In this document: positions 37,853-45,238 of the stretch, piece by piece | How the letters are laid out: each line of letters opens with the position of its first letter | Numbering within the stretch: the first letter of the stretch is position 1 | From: CAZVFX01 sp964626565 | Lineage (GTDB): Bacteria > Myxococcota_A > UBA9042 > CAIXZC01 | Direction of reading: 5' to 3' | NCBI GenBank assembly: GCA_964626565.1 | Contig: CAZVFX010000001.1 | Location: 1-64,000, forward strand | DNA: 64,000 bases | Notes under the pieces: model-generated | Database searches by the model: none | Seen by the model: only the letters and a program-made list of their open reading frames with translations | Told to the model about the DNA's origin: nothing | Position numbers and translations under genes: made by a program

Positions 37853-37939
37853 TCGTCAGGCTGTTGGCTGTTAGCAGTTAGTCGTTAGCAGTTAGCCGTT
37901 CCTACCGCCTACCGCCTATCCGTTGCTACCACCTGCCTA
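37847..37939. repeat. heptamer repeat array between convergent genes
   Basis: Read in steps of seven from 37847 the sequence is CGTTAGT, CGTCAGG, CTGTTGG, CTGTTAG, CAGTTAG, TCGTTAG, CAGTTAG, CCGTTCC, TACCGCC, TACCGCC, TATCCGT, TGCTACC, ACCTGCC. It starts inside the pyrG stop codon and reaches the TAG stop of the minus-strand lipoprotein gene. The TACCGCC half is the reverse complement of the repeat at 27661-27700. Confidence 0.88.
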
Positions 37940-38785
37940 CTTACACTCCGCATTCTGTTGTGCCCCGTCCCAACACGCCTTTTCGCCCTCGTTGAAGTCG
38001 GGGACGATCAGCCAGCCGGTGCCGTCGGAGAGGGACCATTCCGTGGTGTAGTCCAGCGCCTTGTCCTCGTCGTGGACCGACACGTGGGCGGTGTCGCCGT
38101 CCACCGAGTACTCGATAATGTCGCCGGCGTCTTCATGGCCGTCGGTGCGCAGGTTGGTGAAGATAAGGGACTTGTGGGTGTCGTCGGTGACGTCGTATTC
38201 GATCTTGATGAAGGTCTGGTCTTCCTGCGCAATTTCCGGGTTGAAGAACTGCCAGTGGCCGTCGGTGCCTGCGGTGTTGAATCTGCCGGTGTACCAGATG
38301 TAGTCTTCGGTAGGCACTTTGCACGTCTCGCAGGTGACCTTCATTTCAAGGTTGAGGAAGATCCCCTCCTTCAGCCCGCCGTCGAACCACCCTCTCAGCA
38401 CCGCGCTGACTTCCTTGCCATCATTTGTCTTAGTGGAAAAATCCCAGAGCCACTCCCCGTCTGCGTATGACGGGTTGTCCGACAGTGCCGCGGCGAAGGT
38501 GACCACCGGGACCGCCAGGTTCAAGGCGATGGCGGTATTCAGCCACCACACTCGAATCGCGGCATTGTTGAAGTTGGCTTTTGGGCCCACTCCGTCGGCT
38601 TTGCCTTCATCGGTGGCCAGGTTCTCTCCCCCTTCGAACAGCGCCAGTTCGATGCGCATGGAGCCTTCCGGCGGCAGTGGCGGCCCCTCTTCCTGTTCTT
38701 CGTCGCCTCCGCACGACAGCGCGAACAGCCCCAGGCTGAGCGCAGAAACCAGAACCATCAATCGCCAGTTCTTGAATTGCTTCAT
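37937..38785 (-). CDS. hypothetical lipoprotein
   Basis: A 282-residue lipoprotein of unrecognised family. The signal peptide ends LGLFALSC and is followed by a short Asp/Glu/Pro spacer. The mature region is beta-rich, with a CETC pair near residue 157 and a Cys near each of the C-terminal positions (KACWDGAQQNAECK), suggesting two disulfides. Patterns such as DGHWQFFNPE and IIEYSVDGDTAHVSVHD suggest a beta-sandwich. ATG 38785 was selected over an upstream ATG (38803) because GGAGG sits just upstream of it and the signal peptide begins with it. No functional clue comes from neighbours beyond envelope location. Confidence 0.7.
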   Translation of the reverse strand: MKQFKNWRLMVLVSALSLGLFALSCGGDEEQEEGPPLPPEGSMRIELALFEGGENLATDEGKADGVGPKANFNNAAIRVWWLNTAIALNLAVPVVTFAAALSDNPSYADGEWLWDFSTKTNDGKEVSAVLRGWFDGGLKEGIFLNLEMKVTCETCKVPTEDYIWYTGRFNTAGTDGHWQFFNPEIAQEDQTFIKIEYDVTDDTHKSLIFTNLRTDGHEDAGDIIEYSVDGDTAHVSVHDEDKALDYTTEWSLSDGTGWLIVPDFNEGEKACWDGAQQNAECK

Positions 38786-38856
38786 CGTGTTCCTCCATTT
38801 CATGCCGACTCAACCCGGGTAATTGTACGCTGCTATTCGGGCTCACGCAAATCCGC

Positions 38857-39375
38857 TTACTCGAAGAAGTAGGGGAGGTATCCGTTGAAGTTGAGGTTGA
38901 TGAAATAGACTGACTGGTAGTCGTCGGAGAGGGGGAAGCTGGCGCCTTCGGCGCAGGCTGAGAGGGAACGTTCCCGCGTGGTGCGGCGCTCAAGGCAAAG
39001 GGAGAAGCCGGCGTAGGGCGCACCCGACTCCAGGCCGGCTTCGGTGGAGTGAGTTGCCAGCCAGCCAGCGACCATTCCTACCGATGGTACCCACTGGGTC
39101 GCGTCGATAAGCAGGCGGAACGCGGCGTGGCCGCCGCCGAACTGCCGGTAGGCGCCATCTTCGGGCAGGCCGCCGTAGTAGAGGTCTGCTTCCAGCACCG
39201 AAAAATCGTTTACGAAATATCCATAGCCCAACGTCAGCGAAGGCGTGTGAAACGTGTCGTCGCCTATGGCCACCGGCATGTACTGTCCGCCCAGTGTCAG
39301 GTAGTGCTCGTTAGCTGAGGCGTTCGCAGCCATGGGCAGCAAACATACAGCAATCGCCAGCACTACGGCCCTCAT
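38857..39375 (-). CDS. small outer-membrane barrel-like protein
   Basis: A 172-residue protein with a signal peptide (MRAVVLAIAVCLLPMAANA) and a mature part of alternating strands: HYLTLGGQYMPVAIG, PSLTLGYGYFVNDFS and GFSLCLERRT, ending NFNGYLPYFFE. This looks like an eight-stranded barrel of the OmpA/OmpW/PagL size class, with one Cys pair. No lipase or other catalytic motif is evident. The ATG at 39375 overlaps the stop of the nucleotidyltransferase gene (ATGA), so it belongs to the permease-galactokinase-nucleotidyltransferase operon, although its role there is unclear. The longer open frame upstream of 39375 is not needed. Confidence 0.65.
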   Translation of the reverse strand: MRAVVLAIAVCLLPMAANASANEHYLTLGGQYMPVAIGDDTFHTPSLTLGYGYFVNDFSVLEADLYYGGLPEDGAYRQFGGGHAAFRLLIDATQWVPSVGMVAGWLATHSTEAGLESGAPYAGFSLCLERRTTRERSLSACAEGASFPLSDDYQSVYFINLNFNGYLPYFFE

Positions 39376-40121
39376 TGGGTCCTCCGAAAATGTGCGTCCG
39401 CCGCGGCCAGCACCTCGACACTCCCGATGTCGAACCATTGCCCCGGCATCTCCAGTGTGTACGCGTCCCGGCGTTTTGCAAGCCATTTGATGAAGTTCCC
39501 CGCCTTATCGGGATCCCACCCCTGCCTCTCGTACTCGTCGAGATCGTCGACAATGTCGGGCGGAAACAGGTAGATGCAGGTGGCAAACAGCGGCGATGTC
39601 GGTGCGGCCGGTTTCTCCTCAAATGAAAGCAGGCGGCCTGCCTCGTCCAGGCCCACGTTGTTGTACATGCCGGCTTCCTCCACCGATTCCAGCCGGTAGA
39701 GAAGGATGAGCGGTTTTGACTCGCCCAGTTGCTGAAAGCCGTGGTACGCCGCGGTCAGGTGAAAATCAAACAGGTTGTCCCCGGCCAGAATGAAGAAAGG
39801 CACTCCCGGCGTCATGAGGCGGGCGCCCAACGCCATGTCTCCCACCGCACCTTTTTTGCCCTCCTCCGTGCTGACGCCGTTGCCTTCAATGACGACCGAG
39901 ACGGGATACGGTCCGGTGAGGGTCTGGCGGAAGTCGTCGAGATACCTGTCGTTGGACAGAATCACGATGCGTTCCAGGCCGTGCTTCTTGAGGGGAAACA
40001 GGCTTTCCAGGATGTGCTCGACCGCGGGCCGTCCCGCAACCTCCAGCAGCGATTTGGCCCGGTTCTCGGTGAGGGGATACAGCCTGGTGGCGAAACCTGC
40101 GGCGAGAATCAGGGCTTCCAT
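39372..40121 (-). CDS. sugar-1-phosphate nucleotidyltransferase
   Basis: A 249-residue NDP-sugar pyrophosphorylase-type protein. It begins MEALILAAGFATRLYPLT, a variant of the GGxGTRL nucleotide-binding loop with FA in place of GG-type glycines, followed by KSLLEVAGRP (the PKxLxPV-type sugar-phosphate segment) and ILAGDNLFDF, which carries the metal-binding Asp. FSFEEKPAAPTS-type LSFEEKP is conserved in the family. It transfers a nucleotide to a sugar phosphate. Because it directly follows galactokinase with a 13-base overlap, galactose-1-phosphate or a related sugar phosphate is a reasonable guess; glucose-1-phosphate thymidylyl- or cytidylyltransferase are alternatives. Confidence 0.8.
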   Translation of the reverse strand: MEALILAAGFATRLYPLTENRAKSLLEVAGRPAVEHILESLFPLKKHGLERIVILSNDRYLDDFRQTLTGPYPVSVVIEGNGVSTEEGKKGAVGDMALGARLMTPGVPFFILAGDNLFDFHLTAAYHGFQQLGESKPLILLYRLESVEEAGMYNNVGLDEAGRLLSFEEKPAAPTSPLFATCIYLFPPDIVDDLDEYERQGWDPDKAGNFIKWLAKRRDAYTLEMPGQWFDIGSVEVLAAADAHFRRTQ

Positions 40122-41293
40122 ACTTCCACCCCCCGGGCAAAGCCGGGAATCCGGTAAACCGCCCCTTCTGGATTGGGCAGTGAAGCTTCCAGCTTTGGCA
40201 ACACCGCCTCAAGCGAGGAGGCGGCAACCAGGGCCAACAGGCTGCCGCCCAGACCTGCACCGGTGAGGCGCATGCCGTACACGCCGGGAAGCGCCAGCGC
40301 GTTTTCGACGAACTGATCGATGGAAGGGGTGGAAACCTGGAACAAGGTGGACAAGCTCTGGTGGCCGAGGTTCAGCAGCGTTCCGGCCGCGTCGGCGTCT
40401 TTCTTCTCCAGTGCGTACCGCATGGCATGGACGCGATAGTTTTCGGCGCAGACGTGCTTCAACAGCCGCACCTCCTCTTCGTCCAGGGCCGCCTCCGGGG
40501 CCAGGGCGTCGATATCGTCATGGTGGAGGTACCGGGTGAAGTGGCTGTCGGGGCCGAGGCGCGAGTTGACCCGCTCGATGGCGTTATGCACGCCGGCCAC
40601 CTTGTCCGCATAGCCCCCTTCGGCCAACTGCCGGCGGATGCCGGAGTTGATCACCACCCAGGCCGCGCCGCCAAGGGAGGACGGAACCTCCATGTGCGAG
40701 TTGTCACGGCAGTCCAGGAGCGTGGCGAAGCCGGGCATGGAGCACGCGCACGCAAACTGATCCATGAAGCCGCAGGGCACTCCCACGAACTTGTTCTCCA
40801 CTTCCTGGGCGGCCAGGGCCACCTCAAAGGGAGTCCACTCTTCCCCGGTCATCTCCAGCAGGCAGGCGATGGTGGCGACCAGCAGGGAAGCGCTGGAAGA
40901 CAGTCCCGCCTGGACCGGAAGGGTCGAGTAGATGTAGAGGTTGACGCCGGTTCCCCTGAGGTCAACATGTCGTACCGCACCGGCGAGGTAGTCTTCGAAG
41001 CCGCCTCGCTTGGACGGTCCTTCCCCGGGCACCCGGGCTCGGCCGAAAACCGATGACACGATGTCCAGATCCGGGCCCTGGTTGAGGCCCGCGGCCACCA
41101 CGGTGTAGAGGGGAATGGCAGCGGGCAGCACGAAGCCGCCGGAATAATCGGTGTGTTCACCGATGATGTTCACGCGCCCCGGCGCGCAGGCCAGCGCGGC
41201 GGGCTCGCCCCCGAACGTAAGGCGGAAGGTGCGCGCGGCCTCGTCCATGAGGTCCCGGGGGTGCGAGGGGGGCAGATAGGTGGACATGGTCAT
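40109..41293 (-). CDS. galK: galactokinase
   Basis: A 394-residue GHMP kinase that phosphorylates galactose at C1. The galactokinase signature is clear near residue 38 (GRVNIIGEHTDYSGGFVLP), the GHMP ATP-binding motif is LPVQAGLSSSASLLVA, and the third motif is RLTGAGLGGSLLALV. The catalytic Asp region GVPCGFMDQFA is intact. Length is close to E. coli GalK (382). I chose ATG 41293, which overlaps the permease stop codon as ATGA; a second ATG follows at 41287. It is coupled on both sides: permease upstream and nucleotidyltransferase downstream. Confidence 0.88.
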   Translation of the reverse strand: MTMSTYLPPSHPRDLMDEAARTFRLTFGGEPAALACAPGRVNIIGEHTDYSGGFVLPAAIPLYTVVAAGLNQGPDLDIVSSVFGRARVPGEGPSKRGGFEDYLAGAVRHVDLRGTGVNLYIYSTLPVQAGLSSSASLLVATIACLLEMTGEEWTPFEVALAAQEVENKFVGVPCGFMDQFACACSMPGFATLLDCRDNSHMEVPSSLGGAAWVVINSGIRRQLAEGGYADKVAGVHNAIERVNSRLGPDSHFTRYLHHDDIDALAPEAALDEEEVRLLKHVCAENYRVHAMRYALEKKDADAAGTLLNLGHQSLSTLFQVSTPSIDQFVENALALPGVYGMRLTGAGLGGSLLALVAASSLEAVLPKLEASLPNPEGAVYRIPGFARGVEVWKP

Positions 41294-42864
41294 GACGTCT
41301 CGACCTCTTCTCGGTGGAACCGCGACAGCACCCATACCATGCCGCCTACCAGCAGATAGGAGATGGTGAGGCGATACACTTGCGAAGCATCAGCGAGCGT
41401 CCAGGGCAGGTAGACGTCGCCGTGGGGCAGCACCGAGTGGATGAAGCCAAAGAAAGTAAGCGCCGCCATGATCAGGAAGTACAATACTGCGGGGTAAAAA
41501 GAACGGTCGATGAGCTTGGCCAATGCCGCGGCCCACAGCATGGAAGAGATGATGAAGCCGTGGCCCAGCAGGACCGCCACGTTGAACATCGATTGCGCAT
41601 CTTCGCCGACCAGGGTACCGCCCCTCATGCCTTCGTCGAACATCACAGTTACCAGTGCGATGCGCACCAGCTCGCCAATGACGGGAAGGAGGGCGAAGAA
41701 GATGGCCGGATAGTGTTTGCGGGGACAGACATCGAACGCTTGCCCCGTGATCTCCAATCCCACAAACAGCAGGATGGGGGCGACTGCCGCGGCCGGGATC
41801 GCATCGACGATCCAGGAAACATATCCCAGCGCCCCTCCCAGCCCCACGAACAGTCCGCACGCAATAGTGTAGGCAGCCCTTCCGCCCATGGCCTTGTAGG
41901 CCGGATGGCCGATGTAGGGCGTGGATTGGACTACGCCACCGAACAACCCCGCGATCAGGGTCGCCCCAGCTTCGGTCAGGAGTATGTTTCTGGTGGAGAA
42001 ATCGTCGCCTGCGCAACGGGCGCTTTCGGTGACGTTGATGCCGCCTACGATGGTGAGCAGGCCGAAGGGAATAGCGAAGGGCAGATATGCCAGCGCATCG
42101 CCGAGGTGGCTTGCCCAGGCCAGAGTCGGTAGCGGCAGCGCGAAGTGCAGGGTTGGGTCCGGCGTCTTGAACTCTACGGCCAGCAGGTCGAAGCTGCCCA
42201 AAACATAATAGAGAAGGGTGCCGGCCATCACCGCCGCAAAAGCGCCGGGAATCCTCCCCGGCAGCTTCAACCTCGCGACAATGGCGTAGAGAAGCAGCCC
42301 CAAAGCCACCAGCCCGATCACCGGGGTGTGGTAGACGTGCTTGAACGGAAGGAACCCGAGCAGGGTGATGCCGACTCCGGCCAGGGAGCCGAGCAGGCCT
42401 GCCTGGGGAACAACCTTGCGGATGTATTCACCGAAGAACGACGCGCCGGTTTTTACGATCCCCATGAAGATAAGCGTAGCCATGCCTACCTTCCAAGTGA
42501 TCATGCCCGCCTCGTGGGGCGACATGCCGTTCTTCTTGGCGGCGATAAAGCAGGGGATGAGCACTGCCACGGCCACGCCGATAGTGGAGGGTGTGTCGAG
42601 GCCGAGGGGCATGGCGGTAACATCCCGGTTGCCGGTGCGTTTGGCGAGGCGGAAGGCCATCCAGGAGTAGACGAGGTCTCCCACCAGTACTCCCAGCGCG
42701 GTGCCGGGCACCATGAGGGTAAAAAAGATATCGCGGGGAAACCCCGCCCCGGCGAGGAGCACCCAGAGCAGCACCAGATTGGTCACGTTGTCCAGCATAA
42801 GGCCGAAGAACGCGTTGAGGTCGCCCCAGGTAGCCCACCGGTAACGGAAGGCGCGCTGGCTCAT
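41290..42864 (-). CDS. NCS2/xanthine-uracil-type permease
   Basis: A 524-residue transporter with about 12-14 hydrophobic segments. It resembles the NCS2/AzgA group of nucleobase transporters: TAMPLGLDTPSTIGV near residue 85, GGINVTESARCAGDD mid-protein, and PYIGHPAYKAMGGRAAYT further on, the last two corresponding to the conserved substrate-region motifs. The family carries purines, pyrimidines or ascorbate by proton symport. Its place at the head of a galactokinase operon is odd for a nucleobase carrier, so the substrate is open. ATG 42864 follows GGAGG at good spacing. The end overlaps galK by four bases. Confidence 0.75.
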   Translation of the reverse strand: MSQRAFRYRWATWGDLNAFFGLMLDNVTNLVLLWVLLAGAGFPRDIFFTLMVPGTALGVLVGDLVYSWMAFRLAKRTGNRDVTAMPLGLDTPSTIGVAVAVLIPCFIAAKKNGMSPHEAGMITWKVGMATLIFMGIVKTGASFFGEYIRKVVPQAGLLGSLAGVGITLLGFLPFKHVYHTPVIGLVALGLLLYAIVARLKLPGRIPGAFAAVMAGTLLYYVLGSFDLLAVEFKTPDPTLHFALPLPTLAWASHLGDALAYLPFAIPFGLLTIVGGINVTESARCAGDDFSTRNILLTEAGATLIAGLFGGVVQSTPYIGHPAYKAMGGRAAYTIACGLFVGLGGALGYVSWIVDAIPAAAVAPILLFVGLEITGQAFDVCPRKHYPAIFFALLPVIGELVRIALVTVMFDEGMRGGTLVGEDAQSMFNVAVLLGHGFIISSMLWAAALAKLIDRSFYPAVLYFLIMAALTFFGFIHSVLPHGDVYLPWTLADASQVYRLTISYLLVGGMVWVLSRFHREEVETS

Positions 42865-42924
42865 GAAACCTCCAGGTTGTCGGTTACGATGAGAGATGTG
42901 GAAGATGTATTCTAGTCAAGCGTG

Positions 42925-43248
42925 CTATTGAATTTCGCAGGTGCCTTCTTTCTGGCCCGGTGCGGCTTTACACCTTTGGCCTTCGGGGCAGTCGGCGTCA
43001 GCGGTACAGCAGTTAGGCGTGCCTTCACACTTGCCTTCGGTGCACTGGGTGCAGGCCGCGGTGCAGTTGGCGTCTTCCGCACATTCCGAGCAGATCTTGT
43101 TGTAGCAGAATTCGCCCTTGGCTTTGCAGTCAGCGTTGGATTCGCATGCGGGATATACGGGGCCCTTCTTGGCCGTATCGTTGCCACATCCGGCAGCAAA
43201 GAACATTGCGACCACTGCGATAACCATCAAACCGATAACTTTCTTCAT
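42925..43248 (-). CDS. small Cys-rich lipoprotein
   Basis: A 107-residue lipoprotein. The signal peptide has a lipobox FFAAGC and starts MKKVIGLMVIAVVAM. The mature part holds about 15 Cys in short units (CESNADCKAKGEFC, CSECAEDANC, CTQCTEGKC, CTADADCPEGQRC) of the dickkopf/EB-like type common in Myxococcota. No function can be assigned; metal binding or a disulfide-locked surface role is likely. ATG 43248 was chosen because of GGAGGAGAC directly upstream and the signal peptide that follows; the open frame continues upstream without coding character. Confidence 0.78.
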   Translation of the reverse strand: MKKVIGLMVIAVVAMFFAAGCGNDTAKKGPVYPACESNADCKAKGEFCYNKICSECAEDANCTAACTQCTEGKCEGTPNCCTADADCPEGQRCKAAPGQKEGTCEIQ

Positions 43249-43336
43249 CTGTCTCCTCCATTGGACATGTCTAAAGTCAGTCTTATCAAGATGATGCTCG
43301 AATATAGCAAGCGTTCCATTTCCTTTCAAGAGGTAT

Positions 43337-44494
43337 TTACGGCGCCGTGTCCGGGTCGGTGTGAGACACCGGCTCGCAGCCGATTCTGGCGGCCTCCCAG
43401 GAGAAGGCAAATTCTTTACCCTCCCCTCGGCCGCGGCTTTCGATGGCTGTCGTAAGGGTGCGGATGCGTTCGGTGGTGTCGGGGTGGGTGGAGAGGAAGG
43501 AAGGGAGGGCGGCTCCCTTGGATTCTTGTTCCGCGGCTAGCTTTTCGAAGAAAGAGGGGAGGCCTGAGGGGTCTATTTGGGCCGCGTAGAGGAGGTCGAG
43601 GCCCAGGGCGTCGGCTTCCTCTTCCTGTTCCCGGGAAAACGAGAGCGCGGCGAGCTCGGATGAGGCGCCGATGATGAGGCCGCCCAGGCCTTCCAGGTCG
43701 CCGAGGAGAAGGCCTAAGATCAGCCCTATGCCGGCACGGCCCACCACGTTTTTCAGGCCGTGGCGCTTGAGCACGTGCTGGATTTCGTGGGCCAGGACGC
43801 CGGCCACCTCCTCGGGCGTTTCCGCTTTTTCGATGAGGCCGTAATTCACGAAAATATATCCGCCGGGAAGGGCGAACGCGTTGACGTCCGGGCTGTCGGT
43901 CACGAAAAAGGTGAACTTGCGGTCCGGAACTGCGGCCGCGTCAACCAGCCGCTTGCCCATCTCCTGAACCGCTTCGTTGACGCCCGGTGCGGAGCAGACT
44001 TTGTTCTTGCCTAAGATGTCGGCGGCGCCCATGCGGCCCAGTTCGGTTTCCCATTCGGCAGGCACCTGGTCCACGGCCAGGCCCGCGGCAGTGGAAAGGC
44101 CCCAGGTGAGAAGAAACCAGCCGAGCGCGGCGAGCACGGCCAGGCCGCCCACCAGCAACGCTATTTTCCTTATCCTTGCCCCTGAGCCGGTGAGGCGGGT
44201 GAGATCGTTCAGCAACCCGGGCGGAAGGCGGATGCCAGCCAACGCCTTCACAAAGGAGTCGTCCTCGAAATAGAGCGAGACTTCTCCCTCCCGCCCCTCC
44301 CCCGACAACACCAGCATCTTGTTGTTGAAGCCGCCCCTCGTGGCCTGCAGCAGATGATACGCCAGCTCCACCTGCACCGGCTCCCCGTCCCTCTCCGCCT
44401 CGACCTTCAGTCCCGTGGTCGTGGCCGTGACTGAGCCTGGAATGCCGGCCGCACCGCCCGGCAGGAACAGGTTGCATTTGTGTGCCGCCCTCAT
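43337..44494 (-). CDS. M48-family membrane metalloprotease
   Basis: A 385-residue zinc protease. The catalytic site is VLAHEIQHVLKRHG (HExxH) near residue 235, with the third ligand in the SREQEEEADALGLDLL segment about 60 residues later. One membrane helix (about residues 107-125) precedes it, and the N-terminal 100 residues form an extra domain, perhaps ligand binding, that includes VQVELAYHLLQATRG. STHPDTTERI near the C-terminus is also a family feature. The architecture matches Htpx/YcaL/BepA-like periplasmic or membrane quality-control proteases. I chose ATG 44494; a TTG seven codons upstream lies next to a heptamer repeat and has no clear ribosome-binding sequence. Confidence 0.85.
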   Translation of the reverse strand: MRAAHKCNLFLPGGAAGIPGSVTATTTGLKVEAERDGEPVQVELAYHLLQATRGGFNNKMLVLSGEGREGEVSLYFEDDSFVKALAGIRLPPGLLNDLTRLTGSGARIRKIALLVGGLAVLAALGWFLLTWGLSTAAGLAVDQVPAEWETELGRMGAADILGKNKVCSAPGVNEAVQEMGKRLVDAAAVPDRKFTFFVTDSPDVNAFALPGGYIFVNYGLIEKAETPEEVAGVLAHEIQHVLKRHGLKNVVGRAGIGLILGLLLGDLEGLGGLIIGASSELAALSFSREQEEEADALGLDLLYAAQIDPSGLPSFFEKLAAEQESKGAALPSFLSTHPDTTERIRTLTTAIESRGRGEGKEFAFSWEAARIGCEPVSHTDPDTAP

Positions 44495-44512
44495 GGGCTT
44501 ATGGTAGAGCGG

Positions 44513-44554
44513 CAATTATCAATTATCAATTACCAATGTTCAATTCACAAATCA
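44513..44554. repeat. heptamer tandem repeat, CAATTAT class, copy B
   Basis: Six consecutive 7-mers: CAATTAT, CAATTAT, CAATTAC, CAATGTT, CAATTCA and CAAATCA. It sits in the divergent gap between the M48 protease and mini-DnaJ genes, next to the perfect inverted repeat at 44556. It starts after GGCA-type bases (GCGG), as copies A and C do. Confidence 0.9.
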
Positions 44555-44555
44555 T

Positions 44556-44588
44556 AGACAATGGTACGCCCGGGACGTACCATTGTCT
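44556..44588. promoter_or_regulatory. perfect 13-base inverted repeat upstream of mini-DnaJ gene
   Basis: AGACAATGGTACG (44556-44568) and CGTACCATTGTCT (44576-44588) flank CCCGGGA. The right arm ends three bases before GGAGG, the ribosome-binding sequence of the gene starting at 44606. An operator or a translation-controlling hairpin is possible; no T-run follows. Confidence 0.5.
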
Positions 44589-44605
44589 GTGGAGGAAGGG
44601 AGTCC

Positions 44606-45229
44606 ATGGGGAAGAGAGAAGACATTCGATTGCTGGGGGTTGGGGCTAAGGCTTGCGACGACGAGTTGCGCGCCGCGTTCCGGACCCTTGCGATCAAGTG
44701 TCATCCCGACGTGGCCGGGGAGGAGTTTGCCGACGAGTTCATCCGGCTTAGAGAGGCGTATGAGCGGCTGCGGGACAATCATTGGGACGAGTCCACCAAC
44801 ACCGGCCCTGCGCCGGTAACCAGTGCCCCAACCGGCGCCTCCCGGGCACCAGGCAGTGGCGATTTTATCGACCTCTTCAACGGTCTCATGACCGGCGTCG
44901 GCCGCGGTTCAGGGCGCAAAGTGTTGGACCGTATTGAGTTGGAAGTGCCGGTCGATTTCCTGTTGTTCGGGGAAGATTTTTACCTCAACTACCCGGTTGC
45001 TTTTACCTGCCGGCACTGCCAGGGACGGGGGGTCACCATTCACCGTCAGGGGAGGGTAGACCGCTGCCGTGCCTGTGACGGCGGCGGCGACAAGGAAGTG
45101 GTGCTGAAGCTGGCGGTAAATATCGCGGCAGGCAGTCGGGCCGGCACCAGCATCGTTCTGCCCCTGGAGGAGTTCGGGCTGGCGGGTCGAGACCTCGTCC
45201 TTGACCTGTCGCTGCATCCCGTGGCATAA
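44606..45229 (+). CDS. short DnaJ-like protein with reduced zinc region
   Basis: A 207-residue J-domain protein. Residues 1-60 form the J-domain (AAFRTLAIKCHPDVAG contains the HPD that stimulates Hsp70 ATPase). A Gly/Phe-poor linker follows to about residue 95. Only two CxxCxGxG-type motifs (CRHCQGRG and CRACDGGG) replace the four of full DnaJ, enough for one zinc site, and a single short beta substrate-binding segment completes the protein. This is a miniature DnaJ, maybe dedicated to one client. ATG 44606 follows GGAGG at 44591-44595. The gene lies downstream of a 13-base inverted repeat and begins the co-directional run that includes sigma and anti-sigma genes. Confidence 0.78.
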   Translation: MGKREDIRLLGVGAKACDDELRAAFRTLAIKCHPDVAGEEFADEFIRLREAYERLRDNHWDESTNTGPAPVTSAPTGASRAPGSGDFIDLFNGLMTGVGRGSGRKVLDRIELEVPVDFLLFGEDFYLNYPVAFTCRHCQGRGVTIHRQGRVDRCRACDGGGDKEVVLKLAVNIAAGSRAGTSIVLPLEEFGLAGRDLVLDLSLHPVA

Positions 45230-45238
45230 ACTGGGGTC

